This document shows, in pieces, positions 15,509 to 24,969 of a DNA stretch of 64,000 nucleotides. Source of the stretch: Leptothoe sp034932105 (GTDB taxonomy: Bacteria > Cyanobacteriota > Cyanobacteriia > Phormidesmidales > Phormidesmidaceae); contig NZ_JAYGIG010000001.1 of NCBI RefSeq assembly GCF_034932105.1, positions 1-64,000 of the forward strand, read 5' to 3'. Under the pieces are notes generated by a model, which saw only the letters and a program-made list of their open reading frames with translations, did not search any database and had not been told where the DNA came from. Position 1 is the stretch's first letter. Every line of letters starts with the position of its first letter. The position numbers and the translations under genes are program-made.

Positions 15509-17932
15509 ATGCGCATTTCTGTCAACTGGCTCAAAGAATTTGTCGATCCACAGTTAACACCTGAGGCCATTGGTGACGCCTTAACCATGGCTGGGTTTGA
15601 AGTGGAAGATATGGAGGAACGTCACAGCTGGGCGGATGGTGTAGTCGTGGGTCGGGTGATCGATCGGCAGCCCCACCCCGATGCGGACAAACTCAGCGTA
15701 TGTACCGTTGATATTGGGGCGGAAGAACCCTCCACCATTGTCTGTGGGGCCGCCAATGTGAGGGCGGATATTTTTGTCGCCGTGGCGCAGGTGGGCACCT
15801 ACTTACCCCAGGTGGACTTGAAGATTAAGCCCCGTAAGGTGCGGGGTGTGCTTTCGGCGGGCATGATTTGCTCCCTAGCAGAGCTGGGTTTAGGCAAGGA
15901 TGCAGCAGGTATTCACATTTTTGAGCAGCCTGATTTGCAGCTTGGACAGGATGTTCGGCCTTTACTGGGACTCAATGACACCATCTTGGACCTATCCTCC
16001 ACCGCCAATCGAGCCGATGCCCTGAGTATGGTGGGCATTGCCCGTGAGGTGGCGGCGATTACGGGGGCCAAGCTAACATTGCCGATGACCGATGGGGCTG
16101 CCCCTGGGAAAGCCCAGGGGCGGGTTGCGATCGCCCTGTCAGATCCTAAAGCCTGTCCCATTTACATTGGCACCATCCTAGAGCAGGTGACCATTGGGCC
16201 ATCCCCCGCCTGGCTCCAGCAGCGCCTAGAAGCCGCAGGCACCCGCTCCATCAACAACGTGGTGGACATTACTAACTATGTGCTGCTGGAATGGGGGCAA
16301 CCGCTCCATGCCTTCGATTTAGATCGGCTGAGCCAGGGGGCTAACACCACCGTCAGCGTCAGGTTTGGTCAGCCTGGCGAAACCCTCCGGACCCTGGATG
16401 GCCAAGACCGCACCCTCAAGGCGGAAACCCTAGCTATCACCGCCAATGATGTCCCCGTTGCCTTGGCGGGGGTGATGGGTGGGGCAGAGTCGGAAGTCCA
16501 TGGCGGCACCCAAAATGTCTTTCTAGAGGCAGCCTTTTTTGATTCGGCGGTGATTCGGCGCTCGGCCCGGAGCCAAGGATTACGCACCGAAGCCTCGGCT
16601 CGCTACGAGCGAGGGGTCAATCCGGCAGAGCTATCACTGGCAGCAAATCGCGCCATCCAGCTCATGGTGGAACTGGCCGATGCCAAGGTCACCCACCAGC
16701 AGGATGAACGTACCGAGGTGGGTAAAATCACCCCCATGCGCCAGGTGGGTCTACGGCTGGAACGGGTGCGCCACATCCTGGGTAACTATGTTGCCGACGA
16801 CGGCATCCCAACGGCCCTGGCTGCAGCGGATGTGGAAGATACCCTGACTCGCCTGGGGTGTAGTTTGGCCGCCGAGGGGGACGGGGTGTGGACGGTGACC
16901 GTGCCCGCCTATCGCTATCGCGATTTAGAGCGGGAGATTGACCTGATCGAAGAAGTCGCTCGTCTCTTTGGCTATAACCGGTTTGATCATACCCTGCCCC
17001 AACAGACCGCCCGAGGACAGCTCTCGCCAGAGGCGGCCTTGGCCCGACAGGTCAGGTATGCCTTTCGCGGTGCCGGTCTGACGGAGGTGTTGCACTACTC
17101 TTTGACTAATCCAGGCCCCCAAAAAGTGGTGCTGGAAAACCCCCTCTTTACTGAGTATTCTGCTCTGCGCTCCGACCTACTGACAGGCTTAATTGACGGC
17201 TTTCAGTTCAATTTAGAACAGGGCAATGGTCCCTTGAATGCCTTTGAAATGGGTCATATCTTCGTCAATGAAGCCGGTGAGCTGAATGAGTATGAACGGG
17301 TGGGGGGTATTTTGGGAGGCAATGCGGCCCAGGGCCAATGGAGCGGACGCACCGCCCCCATGTCCTGGTACGAAGCCAAGGGCATCCTCGAAACCGTATT
17401 TCAGCAGGTGGGTCTACAGGTAGAGTATCGCGCTGATTCAGCAGACGACCGGCTCCACCCTGGCAGAACCGCCTCCCTGTGGGTGCGGGGTCGCACCAGG
17501 CTGGGTACCTTTGGCCAACTGCATCCCCGGCTGCGCCAAGAACGGGACCTGCCGGAGGAGGTCTATGGCTTTGAACTGGATTGGGATGCGATCGCAACCT
17601 GCCTCGGCAGCGACCGATTCCGCGCCCCCATCTTCAAGGGCTATTCCACCTATCCTGGCTCTGACCGTGACATTGCCTTCTATGCCCCGATGGATGTTCC
17701 CGTGGCGGATCTAGAAAAGCTCATTGCCCGCACCGGGGGCCAGCTCCTGGAAAAGGTGATTCTGTTTGATCAGTACAAGGGCCAGGGGGTGCCCACTGGC
17801 CAGCGGAGCCTGGCCTTTCGCATGTTTTATCGGTCTAGCGATCGCACCCTCACCGATCAGGACATCGACCCCCTCCAGGACAAAATCCGAGCCGCCCTGG
17901 AGAAAAGATTCAAAGTTAGTCTGCGCAGTTAA
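15509..17932 (+). CDS. pheT: Phenylalanyl-tRNA synthetase beta subunit
   Basis: Cytosolic enzyme subunit of 807 aa that with PheS charges tRNA-Phe. Domains in order: N-terminal tRNA-binding fold (about 40-155, containing HPDADKLSVCTVDIG and IVCGAANVR), B3/B4 editing domain (about 215-385, with NNVVDITNYVLLEWGQPLHAFD and TLDGQDRTL), B5 domain (about 410-500), a catalytic-like core (about 500-690, with EIDLIEEVARLFGYNRF), and the FDX-ACB anticodon-binding domain at the C-terminus (about 715-805, FKGYSTYPGSDRDIAFY). Length is normal. The start is the ATG at 15509. pheS is not in the window, so the two subunits are unlinked here. Confidence 0.96.
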   Translation: MRISVNWLKEFVDPQLTPEAIGDALTMAGFEVEDMEERHSWADGVVVGRVIDRQPHPDADKLSVCTVDIGAEEPSTIVCGAANVRADIFVAVAQVGTYLPQVDLKIKPRKVRGVLSAGMICSLAELGLGKDAAGIHIFEQPDLQLGQDVRPLLGLNDTILDLSSTANRADALSMVGIAREVAAITGAKLTLPMTDGAAPGKAQGRVAIALSDPKACPIYIGTILEQVTIGPSPAWLQQRLEAAGTRSINNVVDITNYVLLEWGQPLHAFDLDRLSQGANTTVSVRFGQPGETLRTLDGQDRTLKAETLAITANDVPVALAGVMGGAESEVHGGTQNVFLEAAFFDSAVIRRSARSQGLRTEASARYERGVNPAELSLAANRAIQLMVELADAKVTHQQDERTEVGKITPMRQVGLRLERVRHILGNYVADDGIPTALAAADVEDTLTRLGCSLAAEGDGVWTVTVPAYRYRDLEREIDLIEEVARLFGYNRFDHTLPQQTARGQLSPEAALARQVRYAFRGAGLTEVLHYSLTNPGPQKVVLENPLFTEYSALRSDLLTGLIDGFQFNLEQGNGPLNAFEMGHIFVNEAGELNEYERVGGILGGNAAQGQWSGRTAPMSWYEAKGILETVFQQVGLQVEYRADSADDRLHPGRTASLWVRGRTRLGTFGQLHPRLRQERDLPEEVYGFELDWDAIATCLGSDRFRAPIFKGYSTYPGSDRDIAFYAPMDVPVADLEKLIARTGGQLLEKVILFDQYKGQGVPTGQRSLAFRMFYRSSDRTLTDQDIDPLQDKIRAALEKRFKVSLRS

Positions 17933-17956
17933 GGTTAGCCGCCGCCGTTAAACAAT

Positions 17957-19786
17957 TTAGCCAGCCGACGGTGGCTCCGGTGGCTGCTCCTCCTGCTTTT
18001 CCTTCGGCGGCCCATTAAAGTAAACCTCTAAAATCTCTTTCACCATGGGGGCCGCAAAGGCACCGCCGCCCCCCCCGGAATGCTCCCCAAAGGCCACCAC
18101 CACCACCTCTGGCTTTTCAAAGGGGGCATAGGCCCCAAACCAGGTGTGGTTTTCAAAGGGCGGTGCTTCCGCCGTACCACTCTTACCGGCAGGGTTGGGA
18201 ATGGTCGGCACATTGAGCCGGGTACCGGTGCCGCTGGTCACCACCTTCCGCAGCCCCTCTTGAATGACTTTGACCGTAGCTGGCTGCATGCCCACGGATT
18301 TTTTCCATTGTTTAGACTCAGCCCCATCCAGCAAAAGGTGGGGAGTAACCAGGTAGCCACCGTTGGCCGCCACCGCAAACATCACCGCCGTTTGCAATGG
18401 GGTCACCTGCATAAACCCCTGACCAATGGTCATATTGATCGTATCGCCCAGATACCATTCTTCTCCAAACATCTCCTGCTTCCAAGCCTCATCGGGCACT
18501 AGCCCCGGAGACTCCTCGGTGACCAGTTCAATGCCGGTTTTCGCCCCGAGACCATATTTACGCATCCACTCAATTAGGGGTTCATGGCCCATCCTCATGC
18601 CCACCTGGTAGAAAAAGGTATCGCTACTCCATTGCAGGGCACCGGCAAAACCCAGGGGACCAAATCCGGCGTTATTCCAATCCCAAAATACAATGCCTCC
18701 AGCGTTAATGTTGGGAAAGGTGGACAACACTGTATCGGCAGAAAAAGTGCCCGACTCAATCCCGGCAGTGGTGGTGATGATCTTAAAGGTACTGGCGGGG
18801 GGATAGGCCTGGAGGGCACGGTTTAGAAACGGATTGCCACGACTGTTGAGCTGCTCCCACTGGGCCTGGGTAATGCGGGTGGAAAAGATATTAGGGTCAA
18901 AGGTGGGGCGGCTGACCATAGCCAAAATAGCCCCATCGCGGGGGTCCATGGCTACAATGGCACCATTTTTCTCCCCCAGGGCCTTTTCCGCCGCCTTTTG
19001 CAGCTCCAGATCTAAAGTCAGGCGAATGTTTTGCCCCGCCTCCGGGGGTTTCTCCCCCATGATGCTCAGCACATTGCCCGCACTGTCCACCTCCACCTGT
19101 TGGCCCCCCCACACCCCCCGCAGCAATGGCTCAAAGGACTTCTCAGAACCCATTTTGCCAATGATGTCACCGAGGCGATAGTTTTCACCATTATCGGCAA
19201 ACTCGTCATATTCTTCCTCGTCAATTTCCCCCGTGTAGCCAATCACATGGGCAGCTAAATCCCCATTGGGATAGCTGCGAATGGCTTCTGCTTCCACCCG
19301 TACACCGGGCAATTCGGAGGCATATTCTGCTAGGGCGGTGGTTTGGGCGGGGCTGAGGCCGCGTGCGATCGCAATGGACTGGGTGGACTCATAGCCCGCC
19401 GATGCAATCCGCTGCTGAATCTCCTCGATGGGGATTTCCAGCAATTGGGCTAGGCGCTGTACCACCTGATCCCGTTGCTCCACCGGCAGGGCAATCGGCC
19501 AGATTGATACCGAATGGGACAGACGACTGCCCGCCAAAATCTTGCCATTGCGGTCAAACATCGTGCCCCGAGCCGGTCGTCGAGGGAGTAGCAAAATCCG
19601 GTTTTCTTCCGCTAGCTCACGGTTGCGATCTCCCTCCACCAGCTGCAGGTAAAACAACCGGCTGCCAATTCCCCCCAACATGACCAAGGACAGCACAATC
19701 ATCATGATCATTGACTGGTACTGACGACCAACAGTGCGTCCTCCCTTGTTATCAGCCTGGGATGCGGGATATTGAAAAAAGGCCAT
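17957..19786 (-). CDS. mrdA: Penicillin-binding protein 2 (class B transpeptidase)
   Basis: Peptidoglycan D,D-transpeptidase of 609 aa that acts with RodA in cell elongation. It has one N-terminal membrane anchor (about 25-47, MIMMIVLSLVMLGGIGSRLF), the class B dimerisation domain (about 60-230, with RPARGTMFDRNGKILA and HVIGYTGEID), and the transpeptidase domain (about 260-590). Active-site motifs are SxxK in YPPASTFKI, SxN in SSDTFFY (here SSD), and KSGTAE. The C-terminal tail PPKEKQEEQPPEPPSAG is proline- and glutamate-rich. The start is the ATG at 19786. It converges with pheT with only 24 bases between them. Confidence 0.94.
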   Translation of the reverse strand: MAFFQYPASQADNKGGRTVGRQYQSMIMMIVLSLVMLGGIGSRLFYLQLVEGDRNRELAEENRILLLPRRPARGTMFDRNGKILAGSRLSHSVSIWPIALPVEQRDQVVQRLAQLLEIPIEEIQQRIASAGYESTQSIAIARGLSPAQTTALAEYASELPGVRVEAEAIRSYPNGDLAAHVIGYTGEIDEEEYDEFADNGENYRLGDIIGKMGSEKSFEPLLRGVWGGQQVEVDSAGNVLSIMGEKPPEAGQNIRLTLDLELQKAAEKALGEKNGAIVAMDPRDGAILAMVSRPTFDPNIFSTRITQAQWEQLNSRGNPFLNRALQAYPPASTFKIITTTAGIESGTFSADTVLSTFPNINAGGIVFWDWNNAGFGPLGFAGALQWSSDTFFYQVGMRMGHEPLIEWMRKYGLGAKTGIELVTEESPGLVPDEAWKQEMFGEEWYLGDTINMTIGQGFMQVTPLQTAVMFAVAANGGYLVTPHLLLDGAESKQWKKSVGMQPATVKVIQEGLRKVVTSGTGTRLNVPTIPNPAGKSGTAEAPPFENHTWFGAYAPFEKPEVVVVAFGEHSGGGGGAFAAPMVKEILEVYFNGPPKEKQEEQPPEPPSAG

Positions 19787-20034
19787 GATTGGGGGTGAGA
19801 AGGTTCAGCAATTACAGACGGATTAGCATGAGAGGATCAAACTAATATCAGGGTTAGTCTCCAAGCTGTGACCAGTTTAGCCCCTCGGACTAGATTCCCG
19901 CAGCAGGTAGAACCGTGACCATGCAATCTAAAACATGTTTCGGTGAACCCTTAGTACTAGATATTATTAATTGGGATTTGGATCAACTCCCCCTAAAATT
20001 AATGCAAACGGACCAATCACAAAGGTTGAATCCT

Positions 20035-21156
20035 ATGGCTCAAACCATCTCTTCACCAACGGTAGACACCACCAAGGTATTGGACGTAGAACTCAAAAAC
20101 ATCGTCAAAACCTTTGGTGACGAGACGGCGGTCCAGGGCCTCAACTTACAAATTCAGCAGGGAGAGTTCTTTGGCATTCTCGGCCCCTCAGGCTGTGGTA
20201 AAACCACCACCCTCCGCATGATTGCTGGCTTTGAGAACCCCACCTCAGGAGAGCTAACCATCCAGGGACAGTCCATGAATGGCGTCCCCGCCCATCGCCG
20301 CTCGGTCAATACCGTGTTCCAGAGCTATGCCCTGTTTAACCACATGAGCGTATGGGACAACGTGGCATTTGGCCTCAAGGTAAAAAAAATCCCCAAGACT
20401 GATCTACGCCAGCGGGTGGGGGAAGCCCTCACGTTAGTCCAGATGGAAAGCTTTGCTAAGCGTTACCCCACCCAGCTCTCCGGCGGCCAGAAACAGCGAG
20501 TAGCCCTGGCCCGAGCCCTAGTCAATCGCCCCGCTGTGATGCTGTTGGATGAACCCCTGGGGGCCTTGGATTTAAAACTGCGCAAACAGATGCAGGTAGA
20601 ACTGACGAACCTGCACCAGCGGCTGGGCATCACCTTTATCATGGTGACCCACGACCAGGAAGAAGCCCTATCCCTATCAAATCGCATTGCGGTGATGAAG
20701 GATGGGCAGATCGAGCAAGTGGGTTCCCCCAAGGAAATTTACGAGCATCCCAACACCGCCTTTGTGGCTGATTTTATTGGGGATACCAATCTACTATCAG
20801 GCCACATTCAGCAGCATCCTGGGACCCTGACCCTAGCTAGCGGACTGCAAATTGAGATTGCCCCCACTCAGTTAAACGATGGCAATCCGGCAGATATCAG
20901 CATTCGCCCTGAAAAAATCCAGCTCTTTGCCCAAGCCCAAACAACGCCACCAGGCCACCAGGCCAACCAGCATCAAGGGGAAGTTAAACACACCCTATAT
21001 ACAGGTCCCCATATTCATTGCATTATTGAATTAGCCACTGGGGAACAGTTACGCGTTCTGCAGCCCAACCACATCCGGTATCAACCCGGGGACAAGGTCT
21101 ATGTGTCCTGGGCCGCTACCGACTGTCAGGTACTGGGGTCCCCCAGCCCCCCGTAA
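20035..21156 (+). CDS. potA: Spermidine/putrescine ABC transporter ATP-binding protein
   Basis: ATPase of 373 aa powering polyamine import at the plasma membrane. It has Walker A GPSGCGKTTT, Q-loop FQSYALFNHMSV, signature LSGGQKQRVALARAL, Walker B VMLLDEPLGALD and switch MVTHDQEEAL. The C-terminal third is the TOBE domain (about 280-370, with SIRPEKIQLF). The frame stays open back to 19915, but I prefer the ATG at 20035 because the protein similarity starts there and AAAGG lies 10 bases upstream. It heads the potADBC run, 147 bases before potD. Confidence 0.92.
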   Translation: MAQTISSPTVDTTKVLDVELKNIVKTFGDETAVQGLNLQIQQGEFFGILGPSGCGKTTTLRMIAGFENPTSGELTIQGQSMNGVPAHRRSVNTVFQSYALFNHMSVWDNVAFGLKVKKIPKTDLRQRVGEALTLVQMESFAKRYPTQLSGGQKQRVALARALVNRPAVMLLDEPLGALDLKLRKQMQVELTNLHQRLGITFIMVTHDQEEALSLSNRIAVMKDGQIEQVGSPKEIYEHPNTAFVADFIGDTNLLSGHIQQHPGTLTLASGLQIEIAPTQLNDGNPADISIRPEKIQLFAQAQTTPPGHQANQHQGEVKHTLYTGPHIHCIIELATGEQLRVLQPNHIRYQPGDKVYVSWAATDCQVLGSPSPP

Positions 21157-21303
21157 TCAGCTCGCATCTACCACCGCCTAAAACGGTTATCACCCAGGGA
21201 TCTGGCAGAAAGGATCAGCATGAACAAATTGCCATTTCCCAATCGCTTAAGGTCAGAAAGTGGCTTTAAACTATCAATGGTGTTTGCTTAGAGGAGAAAG
21301 ACT

Positions 21304-22446
21304 GTGCCCCCCCGCCTATCTCGCAACTCATCGTTGCTAACCAATACATCCCGTCGTCGCTTCTTGCAGGGTTCTGCCGCTGTCCTCGCGGGAGTAAGCC
21401 TCTCAAACTGTCGCCGTACCATCGGTGAGGCCGAGACTACGCCCACTAGTGACCCCAAGGCCGCCGCCCCAGCATCGGGCGTCCTACACATTTACACCTG
21501 GGCCGACTACACCGACGATGAGCTGGCCGCACAGTTCACCGAGGCCACGGGCATCGAAGTCAAAATCGATGTCTACGATTCGAATGAAACTATGCTGGCC
21601 AAGATGCAAGCCGGGGGTGGTGCCAACTACAGTCTGATCTACCCGTCAGATTACATGGTCAGAGAAATGATTGGCCTAGACTTGCTGACAACCTTGGACA
21701 AATCTCGGCTCGTGGGCTTCGATAAAATCAGTGAGAAATGGCAAGATCCTGTGTACGATCCTGACAGTGCACACAGTGTTGCTTATAGCTGGGGCACAAC
21801 AGGGCTGCTCTATAACTCCGAAGTACTGACAACCGCCCCCACCGATTGGGACTATCTCTGGGACAACCGCGATATACTATCTCGCAAAATGACCCTGCTC
21901 GATGACGTGCGGGAAACCATGGGAGCCGTGCTGAGTTCCTTGGGCTATTCCTACAACGCCACTGACCCGGCTGAACTCGAGGAGGCTTACCAGAGACTCC
22001 TCGAACTCAAACCCTCCCTAGCTTCTTTCAAATCCTTTGGCTGGCAAGACGAGCTGCTTGGCGGTGACTTGTTACTCTCCATGGTCTATTCCGTGGAAGG
22101 CATCCCAGTCAGCCTGGAAAATCCCACCTTTCAGTATGTGATTCCAGAAAGTGGGTCATCGGTGTGGACAGATACCATGGTCATTCCCACATCGGCTCCC
22201 AATGTGGATGCCGCCTACGAATGGATCAATTTCAATCTGCAGCCCAAGGTATCCCAGGAAACCGTAGAGCGGCTGTTCTTTGCCACCCCCAATAGTGAGG
22301 CCATGACCCTACTCTCCCAGGAGCTGTTGGACAACAAAAACCTGTTCCCGCCTGAAGAGTTGCTGGCCAAGTGCGAAGGCATTGGTCCGGTGGGTGAGGC
22401 CAGTGCTCTTTACGACGAGTATTGGACTCAGGTCACGAGTGCTTAG
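21304..22446 (+). CDS. potD: Spermidine/putrescine-binding lipoprotein
   Basis: Periplasmic-face substrate-binding protein of 380 aa. The N-terminus has a twin-arginine signal (SRRRFLQ) and a lipobox LSNC with Cys36, so it is predicted to be a Tat-exported lipoprotein. The mature part is a type 2 periplasmic-binding fold starting VLHIYTWADYTDDELAAQF; Trp and acidic residues such as those in TWADY and YSWGTTGLLYN fit polyamine binding in PotD/PotF. The start is a GTG at 21304 with GAGGAG about 9 bases upstream. potB starts 5 bases after its stop. Confidence 0.93.
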   Translation: MPPRLSRNSSLLTNTSRRRFLQGSAAVLAGVSLSNCRRTIGEAETTPTSDPKAAAPASGVLHIYTWADYTDDELAAQFTEATGIEVKIDVYDSNETMLAKMQAGGGANYSLIYPSDYMVREMIGLDLLTTLDKSRLVGFDKISEKWQDPVYDPDSAHSVAYSWGTTGLLYNSEVLTTAPTDWDYLWDNRDILSRKMTLLDDVRETMGAVLSSLGYSYNATDPAELEEAYQRLLELKPSLASFKSFGWQDELLGGDLLLSMVYSVEGIPVSLENPTFQYVIPESGSSVWTDTMVIPTSAPNVDAAYEWINFNLQPKVSQETVERLFFATPNSEAMTLLSQELLDNKNLFPPEELLAKCEGIGPVGEASALYDEYWTQVTSA

Positions 22447-22451
22447 AACAG

Positions 22452-23369
22452 ATGGATAAAGGCATTCGATCCACTACGGTCTTCCCCCATCCCTCGATGC
22501 TAGCCACCGTTGGCCGCACTTTAAAGGCGAGTATTGGGCCCCTAGGACTCTTGGGCCCAGCGGGAATTTGGCTGTTGCTACTCATGGTGCTGCCCACGTT
22601 GCTGATCTCCGAACTCAGCCTGGTGCCAGGGTTGAGGCCGGGGCAGACGATTGAGGGCTATGGCATACTCAACTACCTGAGGATTTTAGAACCGACTTAT
22701 TTGCAGGTTTTACAACGCTCAGCCACCTTTGCCACGGGCACTACTTTGCTGTGTTTGGCCCTTGGCTTTCCCGTGGCCTATTGGTTGGCCCTGATGGCTC
22801 CTAAGCGCTGGCGAAATTTGCTGCTGGTGCTGTTTATTTTGCCTCTGTGGACATCGTCCCTGCTACGGACCTATGCCTGGATTACGCTGCTGCGATCCTC
22901 CGGAGTAATTAACTTGGTGTTGACCAGCCTGGGGCTGCCCCCCCAGGGATTGATGAATACGCCCTGGGCCGTCTATATCGGCATGACCTATAGCTTTTTG
23001 CCCTATATGGTGCTGATTTTGTACGCCTCCCTGGAGCGGCTCGATCTACAGCTGTTGGAGGCCGCCGCTGACTTGGGGGCAAATCCACGGCTGGCCTTTT
23101 GGCGGGTGACTGTGCCCCAAACCTTGCCAGGGATTGCGGCGGGTTGCCTGCTGGTATTTGTTACCAGCTTGGGGGATTTTGTGGTGCCCACCCTCCTGGG
23201 GGGCACCAGCAGCATGACCATTTCCCGATTGATCTACAACCAGTTTTTGGGGGTAGCTCGCAACTGGGGCTTTGGTTCGGCCCTGAGTATGGTGCTCATT
23301 TTGATGGTGAGCTTGGCGATCGCACTGCTGCTGAAATATGGCGATCGCAACCCCGATATTTATTCATAA
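22452..23369 (+). CDS. potB: Spermidine/putrescine ABC transporter permease (PotB)
   Basis: Membrane protein of about 305 aa with six spans. The permease EAA loop is LEAAADLGANPRLAFWRVTVPQTLPGI (about 205-230), which docks on PotA. The early segment LGPAGIWLLLLMVLPTLLISEL is the first span. The start is set at the ATG at 22452, just after the potD stop; ATG 22497 is an alternative and neither has a clear ribosome site, consistent with translational coupling. potC follows 27 bases downstream. Confidence 0.91.
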   Translation: MDKGIRSTTVFPHPSMLATVGRTLKASIGPLGLLGPAGIWLLLLMVLPTLLISELSLVPGLRPGQTIEGYGILNYLRILEPTYLQVLQRSATFATGTTLLCLALGFPVAYWLALMAPKRWRNLLLVLFILPLWTSSLLRTYAWITLLRSSGVINLVLTSLGLPPQGLMNTPWAVYIGMTYSFLPYMVLILYASLERLDLQLLEAAADLGANPRLAFWRVTVPQTLPGIAAGCLLVFVTSLGDFVVPTLLGGTSSMTISRLIYNQFLGVARNWGFGSALSMVLILMVSLAIALLLKYGDRNPDIYS

Positions 23370-23396
23370 TTTACCCAGCACTAATATCCACCCAGA

Positions 23397-24215
23397 ATGC
23401 CCATGGACCCTGCCCCTAGTCAGACTGAAAATTCATCCCGGAGGCTACGCATTTCATGGCAGGGAGCCCTAAGCCTGTTGATGTACGGATTTATGTACAT
23501 CCCCATTATCGTTTTGGGTATTTACAGCTTTAATGAATCTCGCTATGGGTCAATTTGGAAAGGGTTTAGCCTCACCTGGTATCGCAAACTTTTGGGGGAT
23601 GAGCGGCTGTTGTCAGCCCTGGGGGATAGCTTGACAATTGCCATCTGTGCAGTGTCGGTTTCTTCGGTCCTGGGCACCCTGATGGCAGTGGGTCTGGCGA
23701 AATATCGGTTCCCCGGCAAGTCGCTCTATGTCGGCATTTCCTATCTACCGCTGATCATTCCAGATATTGCGATCGCAGTCGCTACCCTAGTCTTCCTAGC
23801 CTCAGTCGCCATCCCCCTGAGCCTCTGGACCGCCATTGCCGCCCACATGGTCTTCTGCTTAGCCTACATTGCCATTGTGGTGTCTAGCCGTCTCAAGGGT
23901 TTAGATCCAAACCTGGAAGAGGCAGCATTAGATCTAGGCGCTACCCCCACCCAGGCCCTGTTAAAAGTATTAATCCCCCAGCTAGCCCCAGCCATTGTGT
24001 CAGGCTGTCTGCTCGCCTTTGTACTCAGCATGGACGACCTGTTAATCTCCAGCTTTACCGCCGGTGGAGCCAATCCCCTACCCATTGAAATCTTTAGCCG
24101 CGTTAAAACAGGCATCAAACCCGACATCAATGCTCTCAGCGTCTTACTGATCCTGGCATCCGGCTTACTTGCCTCCTGCTCAGAATATTTTCGCTACAAA
24201 AGCGAGCGCAGCTAA
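23397..24215 (+). CDS. potC: Spermidine/putrescine ABC transporter permease (PotC)
   Basis: Second permease of the polyamine importer, 272 aa, six spans. The EAA loop is LEEAALDLGATPTQALLKVLIPQLAPAI (about 180-207). The sequence YIPIIVLGIYSFNESRYG is typical of PotC/PotI. The ATG at 23397 or the ATG two codons later can serve as start. It is last in potADBC and is followed by a terminator at 24250-24281. Confidence 0.92.
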   Translation: MPMDPAPSQTENSSRRLRISWQGALSLLMYGFMYIPIIVLGIYSFNESRYGSIWKGFSLTWYRKLLGDERLLSALGDSLTIAICAVSVSSVLGTLMAVGLAKYRFPGKSLYVGISYLPLIIPDIAIAVATLVFLASVAIPLSLWTAIAAHMVFCLAYIAIVVSSRLKGLDPNLEEAALDLGATPTQALLKVLIPQLAPAIVSGCLLAFVLSMDDLLISSFTAGGANPLPIEIFSRVKTGIKPDINALSVLLILASGLLASCSEYFRYKSERS

Positions 24216-24249
24216 AGCTTCATTCATCTCGCCCCGATGAACAGCTCAC

Positions 24250-24281
24250 GAGCATCAACTCATTTATGGTTGATGCTCTTT
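24250..24281 (+). terminator. Terminator of the pot operon
   Basis: GAGCATCAAC (24250-24259) pairs perfectly with GTTGATGCTC (24269-24278) across a 9-base loop and is followed by TTTG. The T-run is short, so strength is uncertain. Confidence 0.7.
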
Positions 24282-24448
24282 GACGCATTTAGGTAAGATC
24301 ACTCAAAAAATGTGCCAACGATCACATCTTCAAGACCTCAGAATCACGGCAAAAGCCTTGCCCATAGACCATAGTAGGGATAAGCCATAAACGTTCTCTC
24401 CTCTGACTTTATGACTCACTTCCTGTGATTGTTCCTGGAGTAGACATC

Positions 24449-24649
24449 ATGTTAAGCCACCCCCAAACGACTCAATCCTTAGACAGTCTAATGAGTTCGA
24501 TCCTCAACCACCGTCGGATCACTCGAGAAACGCAGCGCATACTCATGCAATCTCTCCTAGGCAAAAATCAACTCAACCGCCAGGAACAAGAACAGGTTCA
24601 AAAAATCTTTGAGGGAATTACCCAGGGACGTTTACGGGTAATCGACTAA
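24449..24649 (+). CDS. Small conserved cyanobacterial protein
   Basis: Helical protein of 66 aa beginning MLSHPQTTQSLDSLMSSIL, with HRRITRETQRILMQSLLG, EEQVQKIFEGI-like helix and the end GRLRVID. I recognise this pattern (start LxHPQTTQSLD, end GRLRVxD) from cyanobacterial small proteins of unknown role. The ATG at 24449 has GGAG 8 bases upstream. It ends 9 bases from the converging gene. Confidence 0.7.
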   Translation: MLSHPQTTQSLDSLMSSILNHRRITRETQRILMQSLLGKNQLNRQEQEQVQKIFEGITQGRLRVID

Positions 24650-24658
24650 ACCACCAGA

Positions 24659-24877
24659 CTAATCTACATCCGTGGATGAATCAGCAGCATCCTTAGGCGT
24701 ATCAACGTCAGGAATAAAATCGGGCCGAGCGGCATCTTCCCAACCGGGTGGACGCTTGGAGTTGTACCAGGCAAGGGAGCCAATGACGACCGCCGCAATA
24801 AAGCCCACGACGTATACCAGCTGAAAATAGTACATGGGAACGCCAGATGCACCGACTTCCCCAAAGAAAAATGCCAT
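24659..24877 (-). CDS. Probable photosystem II assembly protein Psb35
   Basis: Protein of 72 aa with one membrane helix, FQLVYVVGFIAAVVIGSLAW (about 18-37), followed by YNSKRPPGWEDAARPDFIPDVD. The block YVVGFIAAVxIGSLAWYNSKRPPGWE is what I associate with the cyanobacterial Psb35 family, which stabilises the CP47 assembly module and its high-light-inducible partners in the thylakoid. I am not certain of the name. The acidic Asp-rich tail is variable. The start is the ATG at 24877. Confidence 0.55.
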   Translation of the reverse strand: MAFFFGEVGASGVPMYYFQLVYVVGFIAAVVIGSLAWYNSKRPPGWEDAARPDFIPDVDTPKDAADSSTDVD

Positions 24878-24969
24878 AAACGAGACTGTCCTGTTTTACT
24901 AATGGCTCACCTGGAAGAGTAAGCCCAACATTATTTGAGTGACTTATATAGTACGTGATTTACAGCGTC